Numbered from the stretch's first letter, positions 34,403 through 44,751 are shown. The stretch is DNA of 64,000 nt from JAVBMJ01 sp031551275 (GCA_031551275.1 JAVBNX010000007.1:186001-250000); one strand, 5' to 3'. A program made the numbers and translations. Notes: generated by a model from the sequence alone, not told the origin.

Positions 34403-37400
34403 ATGAAGACAAACTTAAACCTAAGCAAATCGTTTTGCCTGGTCCTGTTGTTCTGTCTGTCGGTGCTATCGCTTTCGGCGCAGGGAAACCTCATTACGGG
34501 GTCGGTTACCGACGAGCAGGGAACGCCGCTGGTCGGGGTTACCGTGATCGAAAAGGGGACCAACAACGGCACGACGACCGACCTGAAAGGAGTTTTTAAA
34601 CTCAATGTGACGGGCTCGAAGCCCCTGCTTACCTTCTCCTACATCGGTTACAAGGGGGAAGAGACGGAAGTGGCCGGTAAAAAAGTGGTCAACATGAAAC
34701 TCACGCCCGCGGTCGAGGAGCTCGACGAGGTGGTCGTGGTGGGTTACGGCGTGCAGCGCAAGCGGGACGTGACGGGCGCCATTACCACCATCAACGAGGC
34801 TACCATCGAGAAGAAACAGGCGGTCAGCATCTACGACGCTTTGCAGGGCACGGCGGCCGGGGTGGTGGTCATCGGCAACTCCGCCCCCGGCGACACGGGA
34901 TCGTCGATCCGCATCCGGGGAACATCCACCCTGGAGAGCGGCGTGGATCCCCTCTACATCGTGGACGGGGTTCCGGTGGAGAGCATCTCGGACATCAACC
35001 CCAACGATGTCAAGTCGATGGAGATCCTGCGCGACGCTGCCTCGGCGGCCATATACGGTTCGCGCTCGGCCAACGGGGTAATCATCATTACCACCAAATC
35101 GGGCGAGGCGGGAAAGGCGAAGGTCGATGTGAGGTTCCTTCAGAGCTTCAGTAACATCGCCCACAAGCTGCCCCAGGCGACGGCCGACGACAGGCGCGCG
35201 TTCGAGAACCGGGCCAACGCCAGCCTCGAACCCGCCCTGACCGGGACCGACACGCTGGCTTACAACCGCAGGGCCAACTACGACTACCAGGATTTGCTGA
35301 CCCAGACCGCGTTGCGTTCCCAGGTCGATCTGAGCGTCAAGGGCGGCTCCAGGGGGGTCTCCTACATGGCCAGCGCGGGGTACCTCAACGAGCGCGGGGT
35401 AATCATCAACAGCGCTAACGAGCGCATGACGGCCAGGGTAAACGTCGACTTCAGGGCCTCCGACAAGTTTACCTTCTCGACCCGCTTCTCGGGATACTAC
35501 CAGGACACGGACTTTATCAGCGAGAGCACGGCCATCAAGGGCGCCATGCAGAGGCCCGCCTATTTCGTGCTCTACTACCCCGACGGGACCTTCATGTTCA
35601 ACAACGGCGGAAGGGCCAACCCGGAGGCCGAGACCCTCTACCGCCGCAACAACCAGGTCAACTACATGTTCTCGTTGTTCCAGGGCGTGACCTACCGGAT
35701 CAACAAATACCTGAGGTGGAACGCCAACGCGAGCGGGACCTACCGGGTGGGGCGCAACAACGTGTTCCGCTCGGCCGAGCTGGCGACCACCGACCCCCAG
35801 TACGGCACGATGAGCGACTACACACGCCTGGGGCGTGAAACGTTGCTGGAGACCTACCTGACCTTCGACCGCTCGCTGGCCAGCGGGCACACCTTCGGGC
35901 TGGTGGCCGGGGCGTCGGCCCAGAACTGGTACACCGAAAGAATGAACTACGCGGGGCGCTCGCTGGTCTCGGAGGCCATTTGGACGACCAACACCATCCA
36001 GTTGATCGACGAAACGGCCACAAGGACCTACGCGACCTCCAACTCGCTGGCCGGCTTCTTCGCCCGGGGGTCGTACAGCTACAAAGGGAAGTACATGCTC
36101 AACGGGACCATACGTTACGACGGCTCTTCCCGCTTTACCAACAACCAATGGGGCTTCTTCCCCTCGGTATCGGCCGGATGGAGGTTCTCCGAAGAGCCTT
36201 TCATGAAGTGGGCCAAGCCCTTCCTGGGCGACTCGAAGCTGCGTTTGAGCTACGGCCAGACCGGCAACCAGGCCATCGGGGATTACGAATCGGTGCGCAC
36301 GTACGTCTTCGGAAGCAACTACTACGGGGGGCAGTCGGGCGTGAACACCAACAACGTGCTGGGCAACCCCGATATCAAATGGGAGACCACCGAGCAGGCT
36401 AATGCGGGCCTCGACCTGAGCATGCTCAAGGGCCGCATCTCGCTTACGGCGGACTACTACGACAAAAAGACCAACGATCTGCTCTATACGACCAACATGC
36501 CCTCCGAACTGGGGTACGGGCAGCAGAAGGTCAACTTCGGGTCGATCCAGAACCGGGGTTTCGAGCTCGAACTGAAAGGCTATCCCGTCAAGACCAAAGC
36601 GGTGGAGTGGCAGACCAGCGTGAGCTACTCCTACAACAAGAACAAGGTACTGAGCCTCGCGTCGGGCGACTACGTGGTCGACGGGATATGGAAAGTCGCC
36701 GTGGGGCAGCCCCTGGGCCAGTTCTACGGCTACAACAACATCGGGGTTTACGCCTACGACGAGTCGAACGCCTACACGTCCGACATGACCGAGCGGCTGA
36801 TCCCGCAGTTCGCGCGCGACAACCACGACAACGTGATCCTCTCGGGGGACGGCAAGCCCACTCTCTTGGGGTACAAATACGCCGACGGGAGGGACTACAC
36901 CGACGATTTGGGCACGATCCGCAAAATGAAAGTCGCCGACCAGGTGCTCAAGGGCGGGGACATGATCTGGGAAGACCTGGACCACAACGGGGAGATCGAC
37001 GATCTGGACCGCAAAGTCCTCGGCAACGGCTATCCCGACTGGGTGTTGGGATGGACCAACAGCATATCGTACAAGAATTTCAACCTGACCTTTACCTTCT
37101 ACGGCAGCTTCGGCAACGACGTGTACAACGAAGCGAAATACGAACTGACCACCTACTCGGCGGCCAACACGACCCCCTGGCCCTACGCGATATACAACGC
37201 GTGGCGCTTCCCGGGGCAGATCACCGACTACCCGCAGGCCCAGAAATCGGGCGTGAACAACACCTCCAGGGTGCTGACCGGAAGTTTCCTCGAAGACGGG
37301 GCCTTCATCCGGCTGAGGGACCTCAGGTTGTCCTATTCGCTCGACAACAAGCAACTCCAAAAACTCAAACTGTCGGGACTGACCCTCTACGTGTACGGCA

Positions 37401-37534
37401 GCAACCTGTTTACCTGGACCAACTACTCGGGCTACGACCCCGAATTCTTCAGCGGCATACTCACACCCGGCAGGGATACGGCAAGGTATCCCCGCAAGCG
37501 TGAGATGGGCTTCGGATTCAGCCTTAACTTCTAA
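34403..37534 (+). CDS. SusC-family TonB-dependent outer-membrane transporter (locus 1)
   Basis: The 1043-residue protein has a signal peptide (SLSAQG), a carboxypeptidase-D-like regulatory domain (about 29-105; GSVTDEQGTPLVGVTV), the DEVVVVGYG block at 108-116, a plug domain (about 117-235; IRGTSTLESGVDPLYIVDG) and a 22-strand barrel ending in a terminal Phe (GFGFSLNF). It imports oligosaccharides across the outer membrane together with the SusD lipoprotein encoded 12 bases downstream. Length and order are normal for the family. Confidence 0.96.
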   Translation: MKTNLNLSKSFCLVLLFCLSVLSLSAQGNLITGSVTDEQGTPLVGVTVIEKGTNNGTTTDLKGVFKLNVTGSKPLLTFSYIGYKGEETEVAGKKVVNMKLTPAVEELDEVVVVGYGVQRKRDVTGAITTINEATIEKKQAVSIYDALQGTAAGVVVIGNSAPGDTGSSIRIRGTSTLESGVDPLYIVDGVPVESISDINPNDVKSMEILRDAASAAIYGSRSANGVIIITTKSGEAGKAKVDVRFLQSFSNIAHKLPQATADDRRAFENRANASLEPALTGTDTLAYNRRANYDYQDLLTQTALRSQVDLSVKGGSRGVSYMASAGYLNERGVIINSANERMTARVNVDFRASDKFTFSTRFSGYYQDTDFISESTAIKGAMQRPAYFVLYYPDGTFMFNNGGRANPEAETLYRRNNQVNYMFSLFQGVTYRINKYLRWNANASGTYRVGRNNVFRSAELATTDPQYGTMSDYTRLGRETLLETYLTFDRSLASGHTFGLVAGASAQNWYTERMNYAGRSLVSEAIWTTNTIQLIDETATRTYATSNSLAGFFARGSYSYKGKYMLNGTIRYDGSSRFTNNQWGFFPSVSAGWRFSEEPFMKWAKPFLGDSKLRLSYGQTGNQAIGDYESVRTYVFGSNYYGGQSGVNTNNVLGNPDIKWETTEQANAGLDLSMLKGRISLTADYYDKKTNDLLYTTNMPSELGYGQQKVNFGSIQNRGFELELKGYPVKTKAVEWQTSVSYSYNKNKVLSLASGDYVVDGIWKVAVGQPLGQFYGYNNIGVYAYDESNAYTSDMTERLIPQFARDNHDNVILSGDGKPTLLGYKYADGRDYTDDLGTIRKMKVADQVLKGGDMIWEDLDHNGEIDDLDRKVLGNGYPDWVLGWTNSISYKNFNLTFTFYGSFGNDVYNEAKYELTTYSAANTTPWPYAIYNAWRFPGQITDYPQAQKSGVNNTSRVLTGSFLEDGAFIRLRDLRLSYSLDNKQLQKLKLSGLTLYVYGSNLFTWTNYSGYDPEFFSGILTPGRDTARYPRKREMGFGFSLNF

Positions 37535-37546
37535 AATAACCGGGAC

Positions 37547-39109
37547 ATGAAAACCATAAAACATATCGCGTCGCTCTTCGCATTGGCCGCATCGATGCTG
37601 GCCGCCGGTTGCAACGACTTTTTGAACAAGGAACCCCTCGATACGATCAAGGACGGCCAGTACTGGAATTCGCAGCAGGACGCCGAACTGTGGCTGCTGG
37701 GGATGTACGACGAGGTGCAGAAGACCCTGGGGGACAACTACTTCGTATGGGGCGAATCGCGTTCGGACAACATCGTGGTGTGCGGAGCGGGGACCGACCA
37801 GATGAACTACCTGCAAAACGTGCTTACCTCCTCGCTCGACCCCTGCAACTGGAACTCGCTGTACAGGGCCGTGTCGAGCGCCAACTTCGCCATCAAATAC
37901 TTCCCCACCGTTCCCGACGTTACCCCGGAGAACCTCGACCGGATGATGGCGGAGGCCTACGCGGTCAGGGCGCTGATGTATTTTTACGCCATCCGCGTGT
38001 GGGGGCCCGTGCCCCTGATCACTACCCCGTATGAAGGGCTGGCGGGGCAGAAGAAATTTTACGAGAGAAGCCCGGTGGAGGATGTCAAGGAGCAGATACT
38101 CAAAGATATCAGCATTGCGCATCGTTTGTTCGCGGGAGCCACGTCCGGCGTTTACAGGATGAGTGCAGGCAGCGTGCTGGCCCTCAAGGCGGACGTGCAT
38201 ATGTGGTTCGATGAGTACGAGGAGGCGGTCGAGACCACCGACGACATCATCGGGATGAAGCGTTACAGCCTGGCGGCCAACGCCACCGAGTGGAAGCTGA
38301 TCTTCGACTCGCCCGACCTCTCCAAAGAGACCATGTTCGCCGTCTCGTGGGATCCGGTAACCGACGGGCAGAACGGCGTCTACACCTACCTGTCCAAGCT
38401 CAATCCCCGCTACAAGGTCCGCAAGGCGTTGTGGGACACGCTGGTCGTGCGCAAGACCGACCAACGGTGGCTCTACATGACCGATACGGTCAGGATGTGG
38501 TACGTCAACCGCAAGGCAGCCATTACCGAGTCGACCTACGACAGGTATTCGAACGACTTTTACTTCAATAAATTCTCGAAATACAACCCCTCGAAGAGCA
38601 ACTCGGATGTGACCGATATGCCCGAGGGCGGGTACGACTACCCCTCGCCGGTAACCTATATGCCGTCGATCATGATCTACCGCTACTCCGACATCATGCT
38701 GCTCAGGGCCGAGGCGTTGAACATGACCGACCGCAGCTCCGAGGCGAGGACCATCGTCAACGACCTGCGCAAGCGCATCGGGTACTGCTACAAGAAGACC
38801 ATCCCCGATGGAGAGGACGGGCTGGTCGATATCTGGGTCAACGAGGTTACCCCGCAGAACACTCCCGACGGCGAAGCGCTCGCCGCGGTCATCCTCCAGG
38901 AGAGGCAGATCGAGCTTTACGGGGAGGGCAAGCGGTGGTTCGACCTGGCCAGGACGGGCAACGTCAAAAAGTTCATGGACCCCATCCTGGTCGATTACGG
39001 CTATCCGGAGGGCTTCGGCGATATACGCAGGGTGTTGTTCCCGCTGCACACCTCCGTTTTCGAGGCCAATCCCCTGCTTTACCAGAACGAACCCTATTCG
39101 CAACACTAA
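37547..39109 (+). CDS. SusD/RagB-family glycan-binding lipoprotein (locus 1)
   Basis: The 520-residue lipoprotein (lipobox LAAGC, Cys22) shows the SusD start CNDFLNKEPLDTI and the TPR-like helical core (VRALMYFYAIRVWGPVPLITTP). The RagB C-terminal region is present (IMIYRYSDIMLLRAEALN, ILQERQIELYGEGKRWFDLARTGNV). It is expected to cap the SusC barrel and capture the oligosaccharide. It sits between SusC and a FAS1-like gene, with 12-base gaps on both sides. Confidence 0.96.
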   Translation: MKTIKHIASLFALAASMLAAGCNDFLNKEPLDTIKDGQYWNSQQDAELWLLGMYDEVQKTLGDNYFVWGESRSDNIVVCGAGTDQMNYLQNVLTSSLDPCNWNSLYRAVSSANFAIKYFPTVPDVTPENLDRMMAEAYAVRALMYFYAIRVWGPVPLITTPYEGLAGQKKFYERSPVEDVKEQILKDISIAHRLFAGATSGVYRMSAGSVLALKADVHMWFDEYEEAVETTDDIIGMKRYSLAANATEWKLIFDSPDLSKETMFAVSWDPVTDGQNGVYTYLSKLNPRYKVRKALWDTLVVRKTDQRWLYMTDTVRMWYVNRKAAITESTYDRYSNDFYFNKFSKYNPSKSNSDVTDMPEGGYDYPSPVTYMPSIMIYRYSDIMLLRAEALNMTDRSSEARTIVNDLRKRIGYCYKKTIPDGEDGLVDIWVNEVTPQNTPDGEALAAVILQERQIELYGEGKRWFDLARTGNVKKFMDPILVDYGYPEGFGDIRRVLFPLHTSVFEANPLLYQNEPYSQH

Positions 39110-39121
39110 AATACCAACGCC

Positions 39122-39823
39122 ATGAATACCATAAAGCACATAGGACGGATTTTGGCGGTCGCGGCCCTGTCGTTGCCCCTGCTCTGGGGCTGCGAGCTCT
39201 TCGGGCTGGATTACCAGCAGGACGCCAAGTACGACGACAGCGCATCGAGCGGGTACGTCGACATGACCGCCTGGGAGTTTATCCAGTCGCGTCCCGACGC
39301 GTTCCTGGGGCTCTCGCAGGCCATCCAGCGCGCCTCCATGCAGGAGGAGTACAACAAGCCCGACCGGACATTTATCCTATTGACCGACAACGCGCTCACG
39401 CTGGATACCTACGCGAGCAGCTACTTCAGCACCCACAGGGTGCCCAATCCCGACTACCCGGGAAGCGGCCCCGAGACCATCATCCCCGTCGGCTGGGAGC
39501 CCTACCCGGTCGAGCAGGTCAGGAACCTGTTGGAGTACCACATCCTCAAGCAGCCGGTCTCGATCTACGAGTCGATGGACTACAAGATCTTCTTCGAGAC
39601 CCTGGCCTACAAATACCAGGGGGACACGACCTTCATGTGCACCGAATGGGTCAGGGACCGCAACGCCAAGTTCAAATTCAACAGCTTTACCGGCCACCGC
39701 ATCCTGGACCTCGCGCCCCGGGTGTCGAACATCCGTTGCAGGAACGGCGTGATCCACGTCTTCGACGACTACCTGGAGCCCCCCACGACCGAGGTGCTGG
39801 AATACTACAATGTGGTCTATTAA
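39122..39823 (+). CDS. Fasciclin (FAS1)-like lipoprotein
   Basis: The 233-residue lipoprotein (LLWGC, Cys24) has features of a FAS1 domain: WEFIQSRPDAFLGLSQAIQRA, DRTFILLTDNALT, VRNLLEYHILKQPV and the terminal GVIHVFDDYL. FAS1 proteins are cell-surface adhesion or binding modules, and several occur in Bacteroidota Sus operons downstream of susD. It is probably a surface glycan-binding or scaffold partner of the SusCD complex. It is placed in the operon with 12-base gaps on both sides. Confidence 0.75.
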   Translation: MNTIKHIGRILAVAALSLPLLWGCELFGLDYQQDAKYDDSASSGYVDMTAWEFIQSRPDAFLGLSQAIQRASMQEEYNKPDRTFILLTDNALTLDTYASSYFSTHRVPNPDYPGSGPETIIPVGWEPYPVEQVRNLLEYHILKQPVSIYESMDYKIFFETLAYKYQGDTTFMCTEWVRDRNAKFKFNSFTGHRILDLAPRVSNIRCRNGVIHVFDDYLEPPTTEVLEYYNVVY

Positions 39824-39835
39824 AAACCGACAGCC

Positions 39836-40804
39836 ATGAGAAAACTGAAATGCATCATTCCCGCTTTTGCCGCCCTGCTGCTTTTGGGATGCAGCAACGA
39901 CGACTACGTGAGGTTCGATACCCTCTCCAGGAACGGCGACGTGTTCTACATGGGGCAGAAGATCGCCGTGTGGGCGGGCGTCGAGGTAAGCGACAAAGAG
40001 GCGGCCACCTACCGCTGGAGCTGCTCGGGAGGCTCATTCACGGGCCCGCAGAACGTCTTTCGCACCACCTGGGTCGCGCCCTACCAGAGGGGCGAGTACA
40101 CCGTGACCTGCACGGTCGAGTGCAACGGCAAATCGGATACCCGGTCCGCCTCGTTCCAGGTTTCGGAGTACTTCTTCGAGACGTTTACCTATACGCCCAC
40201 CGGTTACACCGCCACCAACGTTACCCCGACCTACAAAGACGGCGCGGCCTACGTGACGGGGAGCAGGAACGCGACCCAGGGGCGTTACTACTACACGTTT
40301 ACCGATCCGGAGTTGCTCCCGCCGTACAGCTTCTCGACCGACGTGGGATGGAAGGATACCTACAAGAGCACATCCACCCAGACGGCCGTCATGCTCAGGA
40401 TGGTCCGGCCCTCGGAGAACAACGTGCTGGCGACCAAGTACGTCCGGTACATCAACCTGGAGATCTATCCCACGGCGGTCAGCCCCTCGGCCAATTACAA
40501 GCTGCTCTTCAGCGACACCAACACCTCCACCTCGCAAACCGGCTCGGTAACCCTCGCCTCGGGGCACATTCCCGAGTTCGCGTGGGCAAGCGGGGTGTGG
40601 AATACCCTTTCGATCGCCGTGGAGAGCGACTTTACCGTCGTGCTCAGGGCCGGGGGCAACGAACTGGTGCGTTCGGCCGAGCTGAAGAACTGGCGCACGG
40701 ACAACAACATCTCCCACAAGATGCAGCTCAACTCGTTCGAGTACCACATCTACGACGGGTGCAACATCATGATCGACAACATCAACCTTTACAAGGAGGA
40801 ATAA
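39836..40804 (+). CDS. Putative surface glycan-binding lipoprotein
   Basis: The 322-residue lipoprotein (LLLGC, Cys19) has an N-terminal PKD/Ig-like module (about 35-110; YRWSCSGGSF, GEYTVTCTVE). A C-terminal region of about 200 residues is a beta-sandwich resembling LamG/CBM-like folds (ending HIYDGCNIMIDNINLY). Position after susC-susD and the absence of catalytic motifs make a surface glycan-binding protein the best guess; direct binding residues cannot be assigned. It is followed after 6 bases by the first lyase-like gene. Confidence 0.65.
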   Translation: MRKLKCIIPAFAALLLLGCSNDDYVRFDTLSRNGDVFYMGQKIAVWAGVEVSDKEAATYRWSCSGGSFTGPQNVFRTTWVAPYQRGEYTVTCTVECNGKSDTRSASFQVSEYFFETFTYTPTGYTATNVTPTYKDGAAYVTGSRNATQGRYYYTFTDPELLPPYSFSTDVGWKDTYKSTSTQTAVMLRMVRPSENNVLATKYVRYINLEIYPTAVSPSANYKLLFSDTNTSTSQTGSVTLASGHIPEFAWASGVWNTLSIAVESDFTVVLRAGGNELVRSAELKNWRTDNNISHKMQLNSFEYHIYDGCNIMIDNINLYKEE

Positions 40805-40810
40805 AGGCGC

Positions 40811-42796
40811 ATGAAAAGTTTATTTGCAACACTATCGTTCTGCCTGCTGGTCTGCTGCGGGAGCGGCAAAGGCGCCAAGCCGGAGGAGATCCTCCCGCCC
40901 CCGGGAGAAAAGACGCCATACCCCTCGCTGTTCTTCACGACCGACGACGTGGAGGCGATCCGGGCACGCGCCAACTCGACCGATTGGCTCAAAAAGATGA
41001 GGCAGACGCTCATCGGCGAGGCCGATACCTACCTGACCCTGTCGGTCAATCCCTACCCGCTGGTCGATCCGGCCAACGGGGTAGGTTCTGGCACATGCGC
41101 ACGTGCGCTCCAGGCCAGGACCCAGATGCTGGCCATGGCGGGCTACCTGACCGGCCAGCAGAGGTACTTCAACAAGGCCAAAGAGATCCTGCTCTGGGTT
41201 GTGCGCAACAAACAGCCCGGCATGATCGACGAAGGGGGCTTCTGGAACACCCACCTCCAGGTGGGGGACGCGGCCCAGGCCTTCGCCATCGGCTATGACC
41301 TGCTCTATCCCGTGATGAGCGAGGCCGAGCGCGCCGAGGTGCTGGCCATGATGCAGGCCATGGGCCAAAGCCTGATCGACAACCCGCAGGGCTCGAAAGC
41401 CTCGGATTTCTCCTGCAACCACACCTCGGTACACTACGGGGGGCTGGGGCTGTGCGCCCTGATCCTCGGCAGGCAGGAGTGGTTGAACCTGGCCACCGAG
41501 CGCACGCGCCAGTTTTTGACCTATTGCGGAGACACGGACGGCTACATTACCGAGTCGCTGCACTACGCCTCCTACGGGTTGGGCGGGGCGATGCCCTTCG
41601 CCTACGCGCTCAAACGCGCCAAGGGGACGGACCTGCTGGCCGACGCAGAAAACCTGATCTCTAAGGCCGGGGACCAGTTGGTCTGGAAGATACAGCCTGC
41701 CGCCAACCTGAGCGTGACGCTCAACGACGACAACGAAGGAAGGCTGGAACCCTCGATCATACTCGGTGCGCTGATGCACGACAAACCGGTGCAGTTGTGG
41801 GCCTGGCTGAGGGACATTACCGACAAGAACGGGAATTACACCCAATCGTTCCTGGGGCTGACCTCGACCCGTATGTTCCTCTTTTTGGCGGGCGACGGGA
41901 ACCTCGTCCCACAGGCCCCGACCGTGGAAAACACCGGTTTGGGCAAGCACTTCAGCAGCGGAAGGGTCTTTCTGAGAAGCGGCTGGGGGGACGAAAACGA
42001 CGCCCACGTGAGCGTTACCTCGGGTTACGACATGCACCACGGCCACAACCACCAGGACGAAAACTCGGTGACCTTCTTCGCCCTGGGCGAGGGTTTTCTG
42101 ATCGATCCCCAGTACAACCCCATGTTCAGCTATTGCCACACCACGTTGAAGATCAACGGTGAGGAGCAGTGGATCGCCATGGGGTCGGGTTCGCAGACCG
42201 TCGGACAGATCGAACAATACAGGGAGGACACCCACGGGGCGCTGGTCAAAGCCGAGGCCAAGGGCGCGTACACGTCCGACAAGAACATCGCGAAGAACCA
42301 GAGGAAACTCTATTTCGTGCGCAACCTCGACAACGGCCGCACGCCCTACCTGATCTGGCGGGACGACGCGGCGATGAACGATTCGCGGAGCGTGGAGTTC
42401 GAGACCCGGTTTATTACCTACCCGGACAACATCATCGCCGCCAAAGGCGACGGGGTGGTCATTACCGGCGGGAAGAGCGGGGCGAAGGCTTTGCTGGTAA
42501 CATACAGCGGCGCGGAACCGGTCGTGGTCCGGGAGGAGAACCTGGCGGGCAAGAAGTTTACCCGCAAGGAGACCGATTACCCCTATCTGAATTACCTGCG
42601 CCGGATAAGCGGCAGGGTTACCGCCTCCAACCCGAGGTTTACCACCCTGGTTATCCCCTTCAGGGTCGACACCGAGCTGCCCACGGTGGCGGTAAGCGAA
42701 AGCGGGGACGACATCATCTATACGCTCGCCTACCCGGACGGGGGAGCGGACAAGATCACATTGAGCAGTTCGGATATAACCCTTCTCAGACAATGA
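40811..42796 (+). CDS. Heparinase II/III-type polysaccharide lyase, paralogue 1
   Basis: The 661-residue protein has a signal ending in LVCCGSG, an atypical lipobox, so it is probably but not certainly a lipoprotein. The helical N-terminal domain contains FWNTHLQVGDAAQAFAIGYDLLY and SCNHTSVHYGGLGLCALIL; the NH pair and Tyr are likely catalytic-site residues. The C-terminal beta domain has the heparinase II/III signature GHNHQDENSVTFFALGEGF. It should cleave uronic-acid-containing polysaccharide by beta-elimination. The exact PL family and substrate are not determined. The stop overlaps the start of the next paralogue by four bases. Confidence 0.8.
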   Translation: MKSLFATLSFCLLVCCGSGKGAKPEEILPPPGEKTPYPSLFFTTDDVEAIRARANSTDWLKKMRQTLIGEADTYLTLSVNPYPLVDPANGVGSGTCARALQARTQMLAMAGYLTGQQRYFNKAKEILLWVVRNKQPGMIDEGGFWNTHLQVGDAAQAFAIGYDLLYPVMSEAERAEVLAMMQAMGQSLIDNPQGSKASDFSCNHTSVHYGGLGLCALILGRQEWLNLATERTRQFLTYCGDTDGYITESLHYASYGLGGAMPFAYALKRAKGTDLLADAENLISKAGDQLVWKIQPAANLSVTLNDDNEGRLEPSIILGALMHDKPVQLWAWLRDITDKNGNYTQSFLGLTSTRMFLFLAGDGNLVPQAPTVENTGLGKHFSSGRVFLRSGWGDENDAHVSVTSGYDMHHGHNHQDENSVTFFALGEGFLIDPQYNPMFSYCHTTLKINGEEQWIAMGSGSQTVGQIEQYREDTHGALVKAEAKGAYTSDKNIAKNQRKLYFVRNLDNGRTPYLIWRDDAAMNDSRSVEFETRFITYPDNIIAAKGDGVVITGGKSGAKALLVTYSGAEPVVVREENLAGKKFTRKETDYPYLNYLRRISGRVTASNPRFTTLVIPFRVDTELPTVAVSESGDDIIYTLAYPDGGADKITLSSSDITLLRQ

Positions 42797-44751
42797 AAAT
42801 CAACAAACTGATAGTGCTTGCAGTCCTGGCTGCGTGCCCCTTTCTCGTTTTTAGCGCGCCCAAAGCCAAAGGCGGGGAGGCCCACCCCAACCTGATGTTC
42901 TCGTTGGACGAAATACCCGGGATCAAAGAGCGCGTGCAGTCGCTGCCCTGGACCAAAGAGCTTTTCGCGGGGATGGTGGCCGACGCCGACCGCTTTATGA
43001 GCGTCAAGACCGACCCCTACGCCCTGAGCGACCGGGCCGAGGGTTTCGGTATGGGGACGGCCGGACGGGCGTTCCAGGTGCGGGTCGAGAACCTCGCCTT
43101 CGTGGGGTATGTGACCGGGCAGGAGAAGTATTTGCAAAAGGCCAGGGAGATCCTGCTGGCCGTCGTGCGCCAGACCGATCCCGGCGACGGGAAGAGCTGG
43201 AACACGCACCTCCAGGTGGGGGATGCGGCCCAGGGCTTCGCGCTCGGGTACGATTTGGTCTACCCCTACCTGAGCGAAGCCGAGCGCGAGGAGGTGCGCG
43301 AGCAGATCCGCAAGGTCGGGGAGTACACCTTCAAGGACCACCTGGCCTGGGATATGGAGTCGGTCGGAGTGACCTCGTGCAACCACAGCGCCGTCCGCTC
43401 GGGCGGGCTCGGGCTGTGCGCGCTGGTGTTGGGCGACAGGCCCGAATGGATCGACTTTGCGACGCGCAGGATCGACGGCTACTACACCTGGTGCGCCGAC
43501 GCGACGGGCTACATGACCGAGGGACACCACTACATGTCCTACGGGCTGGCGGGGGCTTACCCCTATACCCACGCGTTGAAGCGCGTGAAGGGCGTGGACC
43601 TGTGCCAAAAGCACAAAGCGTTGTTCGAACAGGCGGGAGAGCAGATGGTCTGGAAGCTCTTGCCCGACTACAACATGCTGGCGATGAACGATAACAACGA
43701 GGAGCCCTGCGGGTCGGCGGCCGTGATCGGCGGTCTGCTCTACAACAAGCCCGTGCAGCTTTGGGCGTGGTTGCAGAGTATGCGCGATCCAAAGACCGGA
43801 AAGCTGCGGAAAATCCCTTACGGCTTGCCCTATACGCACGCCTACCTCTTTCTGGTGGGCGACAAGCCGTTGGCTCCCGTCCCGGCAGCCGAGGCCAAAA
43901 CGCCCCTCGGAAAGCAGTTCGAGAGCGGGCGGGTCTTTCTGCGCAGCGGGTGGAATGATAAAAAGGACGCCCACTTCTCCTTTACCTCGGGATGGGACAG
44001 GCATCGCGGGCATGACCACCAGGACGAAAACTCATTGACGTTCTACGCCCTGGGCGACGGATTTATCGTCGATCCCCAGTACCAGGCCGAATTCGGCGAT
44101 TGCCACACCACGCTGCTGATCGGCAAATCGGAGCAGATCAAGTCGGGCGACGGACGGCTGGTAGCCTACCGCGAAGACCCCGACGGGGCCTTCGTGCAGG
44201 GTCAGGCCGAGGAGGCGTACGACTTCGTGAGCGAGTTCGTGGGGTCGGTCGACCGCAAGGCGTATTTCGTACGCAACGCGCCCGTAGCGCCCTACCTGAT
44301 CTGGCGGGACGACGCGATGCTGGAGAACGACGTGGAGTTCGAGTGCCTGGCGCGCTACATTACCTATCCGGACAACCTGATCCGCCAAAGAGGCAAAGGC
44401 GTGGTCATCAAGGGCGGCAAGAACGGCTCGACGGCCTACATGGCCGTGTTCAGCGGCGCCGGGCAGGTGCAACTCAGCGAGGAGAACCTCGGGGGGAAGA
44501 CCTTTTTGCGCAAGGGCGAGGCCATACCCTACCTGAAGTACATGCGGCGCCTGACGGTCAGCGTCAAAAAGATGAATCCCGAGTTGGTAACCCTGGTCAT
44601 CCCGTTCGTCAACGATACGGACATTCCTAAGATCGAGGTAACGCAGGATGAACGCACGCGGGATATTTTCTGCACGCTTACCTTCGCTGACGGGACCCGG
44701 GACAGCTTCACGCTGACCTACGGAGACATAAAAATGGAAAGGAAACAATAA
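42793..44751 (+). CDS. Heparinase II/III-type polysaccharide lyase, paralogue 2
   Basis: The 652-residue protein starts at ATG 42793, which overlaps the previous stop as ATGA. It matches paralogue 1 along its whole length: SWNTHLQVGDAAQGFALGYDL, SCNHSAVRSGGLGLCALVL, GHDHQDENSLTFYALGDGF and the shared C-terminal beta domain. The leader could be read as a cleavable signal (FSAPKA) or as a short lipoprotein signal (VLAAC). Two tandem lyases suggest different linkages, chain ends or cellular locations in the same substrate. A 12-base gap leads to the next gene. Confidence 0.8.
   Translation: MKINKLIVLAVLAACPFLVFSAPKAKGGEAHPNLMFSLDEIPGIKERVQSLPWTKELFAGMVADADRFMSVKTDPYALSDRAEGFGMGTAGRAFQVRVENLAFVGYVTGQEKYLQKAREILLAVVRQTDPGDGKSWNTHLQVGDAAQGFALGYDLVYPYLSEAEREEVREQIRKVGEYTFKDHLAWDMESVGVTSCNHSAVRSGGLGLCALVLGDRPEWIDFATRRIDGYYTWCADATGYMTEGHHYMSYGLAGAYPYTHALKRVKGVDLCQKHKALFEQAGEQMVWKLLPDYNMLAMNDNNEEPCGSAAVIGGLLYNKPVQLWAWLQSMRDPKTGKLRKIPYGLPYTHAYLFLVGDKPLAPVPAAEAKTPLGKQFESGRVFLRSGWNDKKDAHFSFTSGWDRHRGHDHQDENSLTFYALGDGFIVDPQYQAEFGDCHTTLLIGKSEQIKSGDGRLVAYREDPDGAFVQGQAEEAYDFVSEFVGSVDRKAYFVRNAPVAPYLIWRDDAMLENDVEFECLARYITYPDNLIRQRGKGVVIKGGKNGSTAYMAVFSGAGQVQLSEENLGGKTFLRKGEAIPYLKYMRRLTVSVKKMNPELVTLVIPFVNDTDIPKIEVTQDERTRDIFCTLTFADGTRDSFTLTYGDIKMERKQ

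Noticed and set aside
34466..39139. An open frame of about 1557 codons on the minus strand opposite susC and susD
   Set aside because: It is antisense to two unmistakable genes, has no recognisable domain or signal, and reflects the GC-rich codon bias that removes stops in the mirrored frame.
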